From Paraflavitalea soli (GTDB lineage Bacteria > Bacteroidota > Bacteroidia > Chitinophagales > Chitinophagaceae): a stretch of DNA of 64,000 nt. Shown in pieces: positions 10,018-18,211 of this stretch; position 1 is the first letter of the stretch, and every line of letters begins with the position of its first letter. Position numbers and translations under genes: made by a program. The stretch is from positions 6,266,546 to 6,330,545 of the forward strand of contig NZ_CP032157.1 in the NCBI RefSeq assembly GCF_003555545.1, read 5' to 3'. Below the pieces are notes generated by a model. That model saw nothing but the letters and a program-made list of their open reading frames with translations. It had not been told where the DNA came from and searched no databases.

Positions 10018-11301
10018 ATGAAACAAAACGATACCATCGCTAACAAAATGGGAATTCCGCCATCCCTCTTATCCGGTTATCTCGGCATACTACTCTTTAT
10101 GATGGGAGATGGTATGGAGCAGGGCTGGCTAAGCCCTTACCTGATAGAACGGGGCATGAGCATACAGCAAAATGCCACCCTGTTTACAGCTTACGGAGTA
10201 ACGATTGCTATCGCCTCCTGGTTTTCCGGCGTGCTGGCAGAGTCACTTACGCCTAAGAAAACCATGCTGATCGGTTTACTGATCTACCTGGCAGGTACAG
10301 CTGGTTTTATAGGTATTGGCCTGGATGTCCTTGACTTTCCAACCATGTTGATCACGTATGCCTTGCGGGGTTTTGGCTATCCCTTGTTTGCTTATTCGTT
10401 CCTGGTATGGGTATCATATGTTACTCCCGCTGGTGCGCTTGGACGAGCCGTGGGATGGTTTTGGTTTGTGTTTACCGGAGGACTGAATGTACTAGGCGCC
10501 TTTTATTCCAGTTGGGCCATTCGTGAGTTGGGGCATATACCTGCTTTGTGGAGTGCCGTCTTTTGGGTGTTGCTGGGGGCCCTGTTTGCCCTGGTGCTCA
10601 ATAAAGCACCTTTCCGGATCAATGAACAGGCACAGAAAAACAAGTGGAAGGAATTAATAAAGGGCCTCACCATTGTTCGTACCGAACCCAAGGTAGCTAT
10701 AGGAGGAATAGTGAGGGTGATCAATACTACCGCACAGTTTGCATTCCCGGTGTTCCTGCCTACCTATATGGCCGGGCATGGATTCAACACCACCGAATGG
10801 TTATACATATGGGGCACCATCTTTACCAGCAATATAGCCTTCAACCTGATCTTTGGTTTTGTTGGCGACCGGCTTGGCTGGCGCCAGACCATTACCTGGT
10901 TTGGCGGAGTAGGTTGTGGCCTCACTACTTTACTACTCTACTACATGCCCCAATACAGTGGTGGTAGTTATTGGCTGGTGATGCTCGCTGGTATTGCCTG
11001 GGGTGCTTGCCTGGCTGGTTATGTGCCCTTGTCGGCATTGGTCCCTTCATTGGTAAAAAAAGACAAAGGCGCCGCAATGGCCATTCTCAACCTGGGTGCA
11101 GGCCTGGCGGTATTTGCAGGCCCTGCTATAGTAGGCTTATTCATAGGCAGTGTTGGCGCGGAGGGAGTCGTATGGATATTGGCTGGTTTATATTTTACCA
11201 GTGCCATACTCACCCGCTTTATCACTTTGCCTTCGCCGGCTACCGGTCATTCAGCAAAGACGACCGTTGCTGAATCACCGGTATTATCGGCAGGAAACTA
11301 A
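10018..11301 (+). CDS. MFS transporter, polyol permease (RbtT/DalT/CsbX-like)
   Basis: This 427-residue permease has about 12 membrane segments. The N-terminal stretch PPSLLSGYLGILLFMMGDGM followed by EQGWLSPYLIERG is characteristic of the ribitol/D-arabinitol (RbtT/DalT/CsbX) family as I remember it. It would bring a linear polyol across the inner membrane. The ATG at 10018 is preferred over a TTG three codons earlier. It is followed after 21 nt by a hydroxyacid dehydrogenase and then two FGGY kinases, a plausible set for metabolising the imported compound. Confidence 0.85.
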   Translation: MKQNDTIANKMGIPPSLLSGYLGILLFMMGDGMEQGWLSPYLIERGMSIQQNATLFTAYGVTIAIASWFSGVLAESLTPKKTMLIGLLIYLAGTAGFIGIGLDVLDFPTMLITYALRGFGYPLFAYSFLVWVSYVTPAGALGRAVGWFWFVFTGGLNVLGAFYSSWAIRELGHIPALWSAVFWVLLGALFALVLNKAPFRINEQAQKNKWKELIKGLTIVRTEPKVAIGGIVRVINTTAQFAFPVFLPTYMAGHGFNTTEWLYIWGTIFTSNIAFNLIFGFVGDRLGWRQTITWFGGVGCGLTTLLLYYMPQYSGGSYWLVMLAGIAWGACLAGYVPLSALVPSLVKKDKGAAMAILNLGAGLAVFAGPAIVGLFIGSVGAEGVVWILAGLYFTSAILTRFITLPSPATGHSAKTTVAESPVLSAGN

Positions 11302-11322
11302 AGAAAGATTTGTTAATAATTA

Positions 11323-12342
11323 ATGAGGAATATGAGAGTATTAATAACTGCGCCTTATCATGAAAAAGGTTTGTTTGATGTAAAACAAGATCTGGGAGAA
11401 GTAATATATCGCCCGTGGAAACCCAATGGCCGCGCTTATAACGAAGATGAGTTAATGGCCCTGTTGTATGAAACCGAAGCAGAGGCACTCATCACAGAGC
11501 ATGACCATGTAACAGAGAAGGTGATCACTGCCAATGCGCACCTGCAATTTATAGGTGTATGCAGGGGCACCCCTTCCAATGTATCTTTGGCCACAGCTTC
11601 CCGTCATGGCATTCCGGTTTTTTATACACCGGCCCGCAACGCACAGGCAGTAGCAGAGATGTTCATTGCCAATGTGATCACCTTTTTGCGCAAGACCTTG
11701 CCTGCCATCAGTTGGCTGCGTGGGCGCAACTGGAATGCAGACGCCCATACTTCTTACCTGGAATTTAAAGGCAACGAACTGGCCGGTAAGAAAATTGGTA
11801 TAGTAGGCTTTGGTGCTATAGGGCAACTGATAGCCAAGCTGGTAGAAAATTATCCCTGTGCCATTGCTTATTATGATCCCTATGTAAATGCAGCTGCTTT
11901 TCCTGCTTACCAGCAGTTGAGCCTGGAAGAACTTTTTTCTACCTGCGATATTGTATCCGTGCATTTGCCCGTAACAGCAGATACAAAGGGAATGATCAAT
12001 AGCCGTTTGTTTGAATTGATGAAACCAGATGCCATTTTTGTCAACACCGCCAGGGCAGTAGTGGTCAATAGAAATGATATGTACAGCGCCCTGTCAGGAA
12101 ATAAGATCAAAGGAGCCATCCTCGACGTGTTTGACAACGAACCCCCGGATGAGTTGGATTATAAAATAATTGACCTGCCCAATGTATTGCCAACACCCCA
12201 TATAGCAGGGGCCACCCACGAAGTGGAAGATCATCATGTGCGCATTCTCAATGAAGTGCTCACAGAATGGTTCGTACATGGCAACCATAGTGCCGATCGC
12301 CTGGCCAATAAGGAAATATTATCATCGTACATTCAACGATAA
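11323..12342 (+). CDS. D-isomer-specific 2-hydroxyacid dehydrogenase family protein
   Basis: This 339-residue NAD(P)-dependent dehydrogenase has the Rossmann motif GFGAIG at residues 162-167. The catalytic residues of the family are in place: Arg244 (NTARA), Glu273 (DNEPPDE) and His293 (TPHIAGAT). It resembles phosphoglycerate or hydroxypyruvate dehydrogenases but has no C-terminal ACT domain, so a SerA role is unlikely. The start could also be the ATG three codons later (11332). It lies 10 nt before the first FGGY kinase and probably interconverts a hydroxyacid and a ketoacid in the same pathway. The true substrate is unknown. Confidence 0.88.
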   Translation: MRNMRVLITAPYHEKGLFDVKQDLGEVIYRPWKPNGRAYNEDELMALLYETEAEALITEHDHVTEKVITANAHLQFIGVCRGTPSNVSLATASRHGIPVFYTPARNAQAVAEMFIANVITFLRKTLPAISWLRGRNWNADAHTSYLEFKGNELAGKKIGIVGFGAIGQLIAKLVENYPCAIAYYDPYVNAAAFPAYQQLSLEELFSTCDIVSVHLPVTADTKGMINSRLFELMKPDAIFVNTARAVVVNRNDMYSALSGNKIKGAILDVFDNEPPDELDYKIIDLPNVLPTPHIAGATHEVEDHHVRILNEVLTEWFVHGNHSADRLANKEILSSYIQR

Positions 12343-12352
12343 AATTTAAAGG

Positions 12353-13807
12353 ATGAAACAACAGGAAGCATACCTGGTGCTCGATATTGGTACAGGCAAT
12401 GTGCGTTCGGCTATTGTAAGCCCATCGGGCAAAATACTCGGTGTGGCAAGAGCTGATATCCGGTACTATCGGGATGACCTGTATCCTGATTCTATTTATT
12501 TCAAGCCCGATGAACTCTGGTCTCAGCTGAGGGAATTAACCGGAGAAGCGTTGAAGCAGGCAGGTGCGGTCACCATAAAGGCTGCCACCACCACCAGCCA
12601 GCGGGAGGGGATTGTATTGATCGATCAGGCTGGCAAGGCCGTTATCGGATTGCCCAATATTGATCACCGCGGACGCGAGTGGGAGGAGAAGTATCTCGAT
12701 AAAAGCAGGATATACCAATTAACAGGTCGATACCCTACTTCTCTATTTTCGGCCTATAAGCTGGTAGGGATACGGGAAAGGAGACAAGATGTCTGGAATG
12801 GGCTTGCCTGCTTTCTCAGCATCAGCGATTGGGCAGCCTGGGAATTGAGTGGTATAACCTTGTATGAACATTCGCAGGCATCAGAAACATTGCTGTATGA
12901 TGTGGCTGCCGGTAACTGGAGTGAGGAGCTTTGCGCCTTGTTTGGTATTTCACAAAAAATATTGCCTCCCCTCTCTCAGTCGGGCAGTATTGCCGGAACA
13001 GTAAAGCAGGATATGGCAGAGCAATGGGGATTTAACCCCGCTGCCCTGGTTATTACAGGCGGTGGAGATACCCAGCTGGCCATTAAAAGCACCAGCCCTT
13101 CCATAGGAGATGTGGTGATCGTATCCGGCACCACTACGCCCGTGGTGAAACTGGAAGGAGACTATATTACTGATCAGCTGGAAAGGACCTGGACAAGCCG
13201 GGATATTACCAAAGACCGGTTTGTATTTGAAGCCAATGCCGGCGTTACAGGTTTGAATTACCAACGGCTCAAAGAAGTCTTTTACCCCAATGAAGGCTAT
13301 GATGTAATTGAGCGGGAGCTGGCGGAGAATAACAACAAACAATGTATGACCTCCCTGGGATCATTGATTGCCGGCGAAACCAAGCCTGTGATACGCGGTG
13401 GTTTTATTTTTCCTGTGCCTGTGTCTCATGAGCTTACCCGCAGCAGTTTTGTGTGGGCTACCCTCATGGATATTGCCTTTTCTATTGCGGAGAACTATAA
13501 AGTGCTGGCCGAAGTATCGGGTCACGACGCCGGTTATATCTGGGCCTGTGGTGGCGGATTACAGAGCAGCGCCTTGCGTAAGCTGATTGCCGCTGTTACG
13601 GGCAATGAAGTACGGGTAAGGAATGGTTTTGAGCAGGCATCCGTGGTGGGTGCTGCCATTCTTTGCAACGAGGCCCTGGGGGTAGCTGTTCAAAGAGAAG
13701 AAGCCGTGCTGGAAAGTTCCATAGCCACGGATCAGGACGCAGCAATGTATAAGACATTTTATGAACAATGGAAGGCAACAAGAGAACAGTTTAGGGCTGT
13801 AAGTTAA
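12353..13807 (+). CDS. FGGY-family carbohydrate kinase, LsrK-like
   Basis: This 484-residue kinase of the actin-like ATPase fold has the N-terminal phosphate-1 motif LDIGTGNVRSA (residues 9-19), the block REGIVLIDQAG and the catalytic-Asp region TGGGDTQ. The ATP-site glycine stretch WACGGGLQSSALRK lies near the C-terminus. REGIVL plus ISDWAAWELSG recalls the autoinducer-2 kinase LsrK more than xylulokinase or glycerol kinase. No lsr transport genes are near, so a small polyol, ketose or dihydroxy-ketone is more likely than AI-2. It is followed after 32 nt by a second, divergent FGGY kinase. Confidence 0.86.
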   Translation: MKQQEAYLVLDIGTGNVRSAIVSPSGKILGVARADIRYYRDDLYPDSIYFKPDELWSQLRELTGEALKQAGAVTIKAATTTSQREGIVLIDQAGKAVIGLPNIDHRGREWEEKYLDKSRIYQLTGRYPTSLFSAYKLVGIRERRQDVWNGLACFLSISDWAAWELSGITLYEHSQASETLLYDVAAGNWSEELCALFGISQKILPPLSQSGSIAGTVKQDMAEQWGFNPAALVITGGGDTQLAIKSTSPSIGDVVIVSGTTTPVVKLEGDYITDQLERTWTSRDITKDRFVFEANAGVTGLNYQRLKEVFYPNEGYDVIERELAENNNKQCMTSLGSLIAGETKPVIRGGFIFPVPVSHELTRSSFVWATLMDIAFSIAENYKVLAEVSGHDAGYIWACGGGLQSSALRKLIAAVTGNEVRVRNGFEQASVVGAAILCNEALGVAVQREEAVLESSIATDQDAAMYKTFYEQWKATREQFRAVS

Positions 13808-13839
13808 ACCGCGTTGCTATTACATTAGAATACTAACCA

Positions 13840-15282
13840 ATGAGTGAAGCTTATTTTATCGGCATTGATATTGGTACACAGGGGGCAAGGGTTGTATTAT
13901 TGGATGAGGTAGGCCAACAACTGGCGGCAAAGGAGGAAGTCTTTCCATTGAACGAGCGTTCCCGCGAAGAGCAGTCGCCGGATATATGGTGGGATTGTTG
14001 CTGCAGGCTTATCCCGGAATTGGTAAAGGAAGTACAAGACAAAATTCCGTTGGATAAGATAAGAGCAGTGGCCGTTACTTCTACCTCGGGTACCATCATT
14101 CCCCTGGACCGGAATTTTAACCCGCTGCATCCTGCCATCATGTACAGCGATCCGCGATCTGGAAAACAAGCGGCTTTTTGTGCAGCAATAGCGCTCAAAG
14201 AAATAAAGGAAGGATATACCGCTTTTAATGCATCCAGCGGATTGCCTAAGATGCGTTGGTTCCTGGATCAGTATCCAGACCGTGCAGCCCAGCTGTACAA
14301 ATTCATTCATGCCGCAGATTTTATCACCGGAAGATTGTGTGGTGAATATGGCGTCACCGATTATACCAATGCCATGAAATCGGGATACGATATTCACCAG
14401 TATAAATGGCAGGAATACATCGTGAAGCAGATCGGCATTCGTAAGGAATGGTTACAGGAAGTAAGACCCTCCGGTGTTCCGCTGGGTACCATAAAGACTG
14501 ATCTGACAACGCAATGGGGACTTCCCGAGGGGATAATAGTAACAACAGGAATGACCGATGGCTGCGCCTCACAGGTGGCCTCAGGCGCCGTAAGTCCGGG
14601 TCAGTGGAATACAACCATCGGCACTACCCTAGTGATAAAGGGGGTGACCGGACAGGCCGTGGCAGATCCGTCAGGAGTTATTTATAACCATCGTCACCCT
14701 ACGGGTTACTGGATGCCGGGTGGCGCCAGTAATACCGGCGCAGATTGGGTGAGTAAACTATTTGCAGGGCAGGATCTGCAGCAGTTAAGTGAGCAGGCTG
14801 CCACAAAATTGCCGGCTGCTTCACTGGCATGGCCCCTGATTCAACAAGGTGAGCGCTTTCCTTTCAAAGCACCCCAGGCCGTGGGATTTTGGCCCGAAGG
14901 CGATCTCGTGGAAAAGTTTACCGCCTGTATGGAAGGCGTGGCCTTTATAGAACGATATGCCTACGAAAGGATCGCTTCTTTGTCTGGTGAGAAAATAGAG
15001 CGCATCTTTTCTGCCGGCGGCGGCAGTAACAGCGATACCTGGCTGCGCATCAGGAGTGCTGTTATCAATGTGTCGGTGTGCAAAATGAAAAACGTATCAG
15101 GTGCCGCTGGCGCCGCCATACTGGCTGCATCCCGTAGTTTTTATTCATCTTTGCAGGACGCTGCTGCTGCCATGGTGAGCCCGGAGTTGACAGTGCAACC
15201 ATCGCCTCCTTTGGTGAATGCCTATGACCTGAAATACAAACTTTTCATTGACGAATTGAAAGCAAGAAAAATATTGAACTAA
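13840..15282 (+). CDS. FGGY-family carbohydrate kinase, second paralogue
   Basis: This 480-residue kinase has the N-terminal motif IGIDIGTQGARVVLLD (residues 7-22), a central TTGMTDGCASQVASGA segment with the predicted catalytic Asp, and the ATP-binding block FSAGGGSNSDTWLRIRS. It resembles ribulo- or xylulokinases in general layout, but the sugar cannot be read from sequence. It differs strongly from the preceding kinase, so the pair is not a recent tandem duplication and probably phosphorylates two different compounds. The next gene starts 2 nt after its stop codon. Confidence 0.86.
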   Translation: MSEAYFIGIDIGTQGARVVLLDEVGQQLAAKEEVFPLNERSREEQSPDIWWDCCCRLIPELVKEVQDKIPLDKIRAVAVTSTSGTIIPLDRNFNPLHPAIMYSDPRSGKQAAFCAAIALKEIKEGYTAFNASSGLPKMRWFLDQYPDRAAQLYKFIHAADFITGRLCGEYGVTDYTNAMKSGYDIHQYKWQEYIVKQIGIRKEWLQEVRPSGVPLGTIKTDLTTQWGLPEGIIVTTGMTDGCASQVASGAVSPGQWNTTIGTTLVIKGVTGQAVADPSGVIYNHRHPTGYWMPGGASNTGADWVSKLFAGQDLQQLSEQAATKLPAASLAWPLIQQGERFPFKAPQAVGFWPEGDLVEKFTACMEGVAFIERYAYERIASLSGEKIERIFSAGGGSNSDTWLRIRSAVINVSVCKMKNVSGAAGAAILAASRSFYSSLQDAAAAMVSPELTVQPSPPLVNAYDLKYKLFIDELKARKILN

Positions 15283-15284
15283 GT

Positions 15285-15884
15285 ATGCTGAAGATATTTT
15301 TACTCCGACATGGTGAGACTGCGTACAATGCCGATAATAACCGCTACTGCGGGCATACCGATATTCCCCTTACGGAAAAAGGTGTCCGCCAGGCCCAGGA
15401 AGTGAAGCGGCAACTGGAAGGAATAGAGTTTGTGAATGTATATTCTTCTCCTTTGCAGCGCGCGTTTACTACAGCTTGCATAGCTTCCGGAAAGGAGGCT
15501 GTAAAAGATGAGCGACTGATTGAAGCTGATTTCGGTAGCTGGGAGGCGAAGACTAGGGAAGAGTTCGTTGCTGAGAATGAGACCCTCTGGCTCAACTGGA
15601 TGAATGATCCGGCGATACATCGGGCAGGTGGCACCGGGGAAACAGGGGCCGAAATTGTAGCCAGGGTGGATAGCTTTTTTCATTTCTTACAACAAACCTA
15701 TGCTGAGGGCAATATTATGGTAGTGGCCCATAATGGTATTAACCGCTTGTACATGGCCCATAAACTGGGCATGCCTTTGAAAAATTACCGCCAGTTGGTG
15801 CAGCAAAATTCCTCCATTACCTGCTTTACACTGGATCAGCATGGAACGCTGACACTTGAATTATTGAATTCAAAACTCCGCTAA
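15285..15884 (+). CDS. histidine phosphatase family protein (phosphoglycerate mutase-like)
   Basis: This 199-residue cytosolic enzyme has the catalytic LLRHGE motif with His9. The second histidine is in VVAHNGINR, and GHTDIPLTEKG is a typical substrate-loop segment. Family members include cofactor-dependent mutases and small-molecule phosphatases such as CobC. In this operon it most likely removes phosphate from a sugar- or polyol-phosphate. It begins 2 nt after the upstream kinase, and its stop codon directly abuts the ATG of the GDPD gene, so translation is likely coupled. Confidence 0.88.
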   Translation: MLKIFLLRHGETAYNADNNRYCGHTDIPLTEKGVRQAQEVKRQLEGIEFVNVYSSPLQRAFTTACIASGKEAVKDERLIEADFGSWEAKTREEFVAENETLWLNWMNDPAIHRAGGTGETGAEIVARVDSFFHFLQQTYAEGNIMVVAHNGINRLYMAHKLGMPLKNYRQLVQQNSSITCFTLDQHGTLTLELLNSKLR

Positions 15885-16814
15885 ATGAAGATCAGTACGC
15901 CTACAATCATGGCTTTGTTGGCTACCTTGTTTGCTGTTTCGTCAGGATACACACAGTTGCATACGTTGCCAATAAAGAGTACTCCGGACCTCCAGGCTTA
16001 CTTTCATTATACAGGTAATGGTAAACAGATCATTAGTGGGCATCGGGGCAGTTATATAGCAGGGTATCCTGAAAATGCCATTGAAACATTCGAGTATGTG
16101 TTGAAACATACAGCTGCTTTTTTTGAAATAGATCCCCGTCTCACAAAAGATAGTGTGATCGTGTTGTTGCACGATTCCACTTTAGACAGAACAACCACCG
16201 GTAAAGGCAGGCTGGCCGACTATACCTGGGAAGAGGTGAAGCAGTTGAGGTTGAAAGATAAAGATGGTAAGCCAACCCCTTACCGCATACCCACCTTGCA
16301 GGAAGCCATTGACTGGGCAAGGGGCAAAACAGTACTGAACCTGGATAAAAAGGATGTTCCCCTGCCAATGACAGCCAACATCATAAAGAAGAATAATGCA
16401 GCCACTTTCGTAATGGTTACCGTCCACAACGCAAAGCAGGCGAAGTTTTACTATGATGCCGATTCCCGCTTAATGATGTCAGCTTTTGTAAAGACCGAAA
16501 AGGCCCTGAAGGAATATGAGGACGCCGGCGTGCCTTGGAAAAACATGATTGCTTATATAGGCTCTGAAAACAAGCCTGCCAATAAGATCATGTTCGATCT
16601 GCTGCATGCCCGTGCCGTGATGTGTATGATCTCTGCAGCGCCTGTTTATGATAAGTTACCCATTGTACAGGAGCGGGCTGCCTCCTATCGCGATATATTT
16701 GTGCAGGGAGCGGATATCCTGGAGTCTGATTATCCGGTAGAAGTAGCTGCCGCGATGAAAAAGGCTGCTGGCGTTTCCGATGTAGCGTCGTGTTTAAACT
16801 GCCAACCCCCATGA
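15885..16814 (+). CDS. exported glycerophosphodiester phosphodiesterase family protein
   Basis: This 309-residue protein has a signal peptide ending near residue 22 (SSGYTQ). GDPD motifs are present: His53-Arg54 (SGHRG), ENAIETF, Glu81-x-Asp83 (FEIDPRL) and His96-Asp97 (LLHDSTLDRTT). The family hydrolyses glycerophosphodiesters to glycerol-3-phosphate and an alcohol, and some members act on teichoic acids or inositol-containing diesters. The last residues (about VASCLNCQPP) come from DNA that reads antisense as the start of a DHFR-family gene. The C-terminus may therefore have been altered by a recombination junction near 16796. It is the last gene of the operon. Confidence 0.88.
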   Translation: MKISTPTIMALLATLFAVSSGYTQLHTLPIKSTPDLQAYFHYTGNGKQIISGHRGSYIAGYPENAIETFEYVLKHTAAFFEIDPRLTKDSVIVLLHDSTLDRTTTGKGRLADYTWEEVKQLRLKDKDGKPTPYRIPTLQEAIDWARGKTVLNLDKKDVPLPMTANIIKKNNAATFVMVTVHNAKQAKFYYDADSRLMMSAFVKTEKALKEYEDAGVPWKNMIAYIGSENKPANKIMFDLLHARAVMCMISAAPVYDKLPIVQERAASYRDIFVQGADILESDYPVEVAAAMKKAAGVSDVASCLNCQPP

Positions 16815-16894
16815 GGATGAAGGGTTTCATCGCCGCCAGGCGCCTCTACAACACCATCGAGGGTGATGAATTCGGTTACGATAATTTTCCGCAT
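16730..16894 (-). pseudogene. truncated start of a DHFR/RibD-like family gene
   Basis: Read on the minus strand from ATG 16894, the frame encodes MRKIIVTEFITLDG followed by VVEAPGGDET and then HPHGGWQF. This is the conserved N-terminus of the dihydrofolate-reductase-family (RibD C-terminal domain) proteins common in Bacteroidota. Similarity stops near 16796, after which the frame runs antisense through the GDPD gene and ends at a stop at 16730-16732. Only about 33 of the expected roughly 180 residues remain. It is a truncated relic marking a deletion or recombination breakpoint next to the GDPD stop codon. The family call is from memory of the motif. Confidence 0.72.
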
Positions 16895-16975
16895 GGTCTA
16901 TTTTTGTAAAACTAGCGGATGGCGTTTTATCCCAGGAGGGGAGAAAAGGACATTCCAAGGGGTAGATATGTCGGA

Positions 16976-17398
16976 CTAACGCCGGGATGTGCGGGTGGAT
17001 ACCTTGTCGGCAATCACCCAGCCTTCATTGGTCTTCATGAGGTTGAAGTAGTCCGTAAACAGATCCCGTTCCGTGCTGATCTCCACTTTTGCACTACCCA
17101 TATTATTGGTGATATCAATCGATACAATACGGGTGCTGAGGTTTTGGGGTCTTTCGTGTGGTTTAAACAAACTTAGATACTGATTCCTGGAATATTCGAT
17201 GAATTTCCCATCCCGGTAGTTCTTTAAATGACAGGACGAATGCATGGCTTTACCTAGTTTCACGGTGTCTCCCGTTGCCCAGCCATCGAAATAGAGCTGG
17301 ATCATATTTTCTATCAATGGTCTTTCGGTGATAGTATCCTGAGAAAATGCAGCAATAAGGCTGACAGATAAACCGGCTAACAGGATCAATTTTTTCAT
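16976..17398 (-). CDS. exported NTF2-like (lumazine-binding type) small protein
   Basis: This 140-residue protein has a signal peptide (MKKLILLAGLSVSLIAAFSQ). The mature part (LIENMIQLYFDGWATGDTVK through ATG-rich core to NEGWVIADKVS) matches the SnoaL/NTF2-like or putative lumazine-binding fold, in which a cone-shaped pocket binds small ligands. The closing NEGWVIADK segment is characteristic. ATG 17398 is chosen because it gives a proper signal peptide. Function is unknown. It lies on the opposite strand to the operon before it and 81 nt upstream of the truncated DHFR-like start, in a patchwork region. Confidence 0.75.
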   Translation of the reverse strand: MKKLILLAGLSVSLIAAFSQDTITERPLIENMIQLYFDGWATGDTVKLGKAMHSSCHLKNYRDGKFIEYSRNQYLSLFKPHERPQNLSTRIVSIDITNNMGSAKVEISTERDLFTDYFNLMKTNEGWVIADKVSTRTSRR

Positions 17399-17825
17399 TG
17401 TAAAGTGTTTTTGATGAGCAGAATGATGCATGAATGTTCGCTCTCAAAAATCAGTTTTACTTCAAAGCCGAAGGTCCTGTAAAGCGGATTCAGGCGTACG
17501 GTTTTATAAATCCGGACCAGGTGGCCGTCGCACAGTACCGGGGTTAATGCTTTGGTGCAGATCAGTTGAAGTCCCTGGGTATCAGGTCTAAAACCCGTGG
17601 ACAACTTTTATACTGAGGATCAAAACTCAACCTGAGATCAAAACCAACCCTTTTCGCGCCTGCTGAAATATTGAACCTCGACATTTCATTTCCTGTATCG
17701 GTCTCTGCCGGCGGGAGAGGGTGGGCAGGTTCGCTCTTCCTGCTTTCCCAAGCGAAATCTCCTTTTGGCAGTGACAGACTGATACAACAAATCTACAATG
17801 GTTCCTCATCCTGTTGTTCAAAAAT

Positions 17826-17959
17826 GGGACGGTCTCCCCGGAATGTTGGGACGGCCTGAGGAAAAGCCTGGGACGAACAGCATTTTTTCCCCGGAAGTAC
17901 CAGCAATTTTGGGACGATAGTCGGCAGAAGCCGGGACGAACAGCCTATGTCCTGGGACG
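17826..17959. repeat. degenerate 22-nt-spaced GGGACG repeat
   Basis: GGGACG occurs at 17826, 17848, 17870, 17911, 17933 and 17954, giving intervals of 22, 22, 41, 22 and 21 nt. Three copies extend to GGGACGAACA. The intervening sequence is not conserved, so this is neither a simple tandem repeat nor a CRISPR array. The spacing is two helical turns, which would put all copies on one face of the DNA. Confidence 0.6.
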
Positions 17960-18037
17960 AACAACACATTTTCTCCATTTTCTTCGCTTTGCTTCCCCGG
18001 AATCGGCCTCTTTCTCCTCGGATTGTTCGCATTGGGT

Positions 18038-18097
18038 CCTCTTTGCTTCCTCGGATTCTCCTCTTTGGCTCCCCGGGCCCCGGGGAAGCAAAGAGGA
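18038..18097. repeat. GC-rich inverted repeat
   Basis: CCTCTTTGCTTCC at 18038-18050 is the exact reverse complement of GGAAGCAAAGAGG at 18084-18096. A nearer left arm, 18058-18076, also pairs with the right arm around CCCCGGGCCCCGGGG with two mismatches. There is no T-run after it. It sits about 115 nt upstream of the hydrolase gene at 18212 and could be a structural or repeat element rather than a terminator. Confidence 0.55.
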
Positions 18098-18211
18098 GGA
18101 TGTTCGAATCTATCGGGTTACCATTGTGGACAAACCCTGCGGAAATCGGCGTACCGGATGGGGCGGTGAGTATACTAACGGTGGGGGCACAATGTTTGAA
18201 GCCTGTAAAAC

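Larger units (their letters stand above)
17399..18211. other. gene-free, repeat-rich stretch
   Basis: I see no convincing gene in this 0.8-kb interval. It holds a series of six GGGACG motifs spaced mostly 21-22 nt (17826-17959) and a GC-rich segment with CTTTGCTTCC and CCTCGGATT repeats ending in a long hairpin (18038-18097). Open frames across it are low in complexity and have no family resemblance. Base composition differs visibly from flanking coding DNA. Confidence 0.6.

Noticed and set aside
11323-12342. serA (phosphoglycerate dehydrogenase of serine synthesis)
   Set aside because: There is no ACT domain and no serC or serB neighbour, and the gene sits in a catabolic operon.
12353-13807. 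Autoinducer-2 (Lsr) system
   Set aside because: Only the kinase resembles LsrK. No lsrABCD, lsrF, lsrG or lsrR genes are near.
17395-17604. 69-codon frame upstream of the NTF2-like gene
   Set aside because: Its only start is TTG, it overlaps the NTF2-like gene start, and I recognise no motif in it; a decayed remnant is possible but not supportable.
17826-17959. CRISPR array at the GGGACG repeats
   Set aside because: The conserved unit is only 6-10 nt, spacing is irregular in one place, and no cas genes are in the window.
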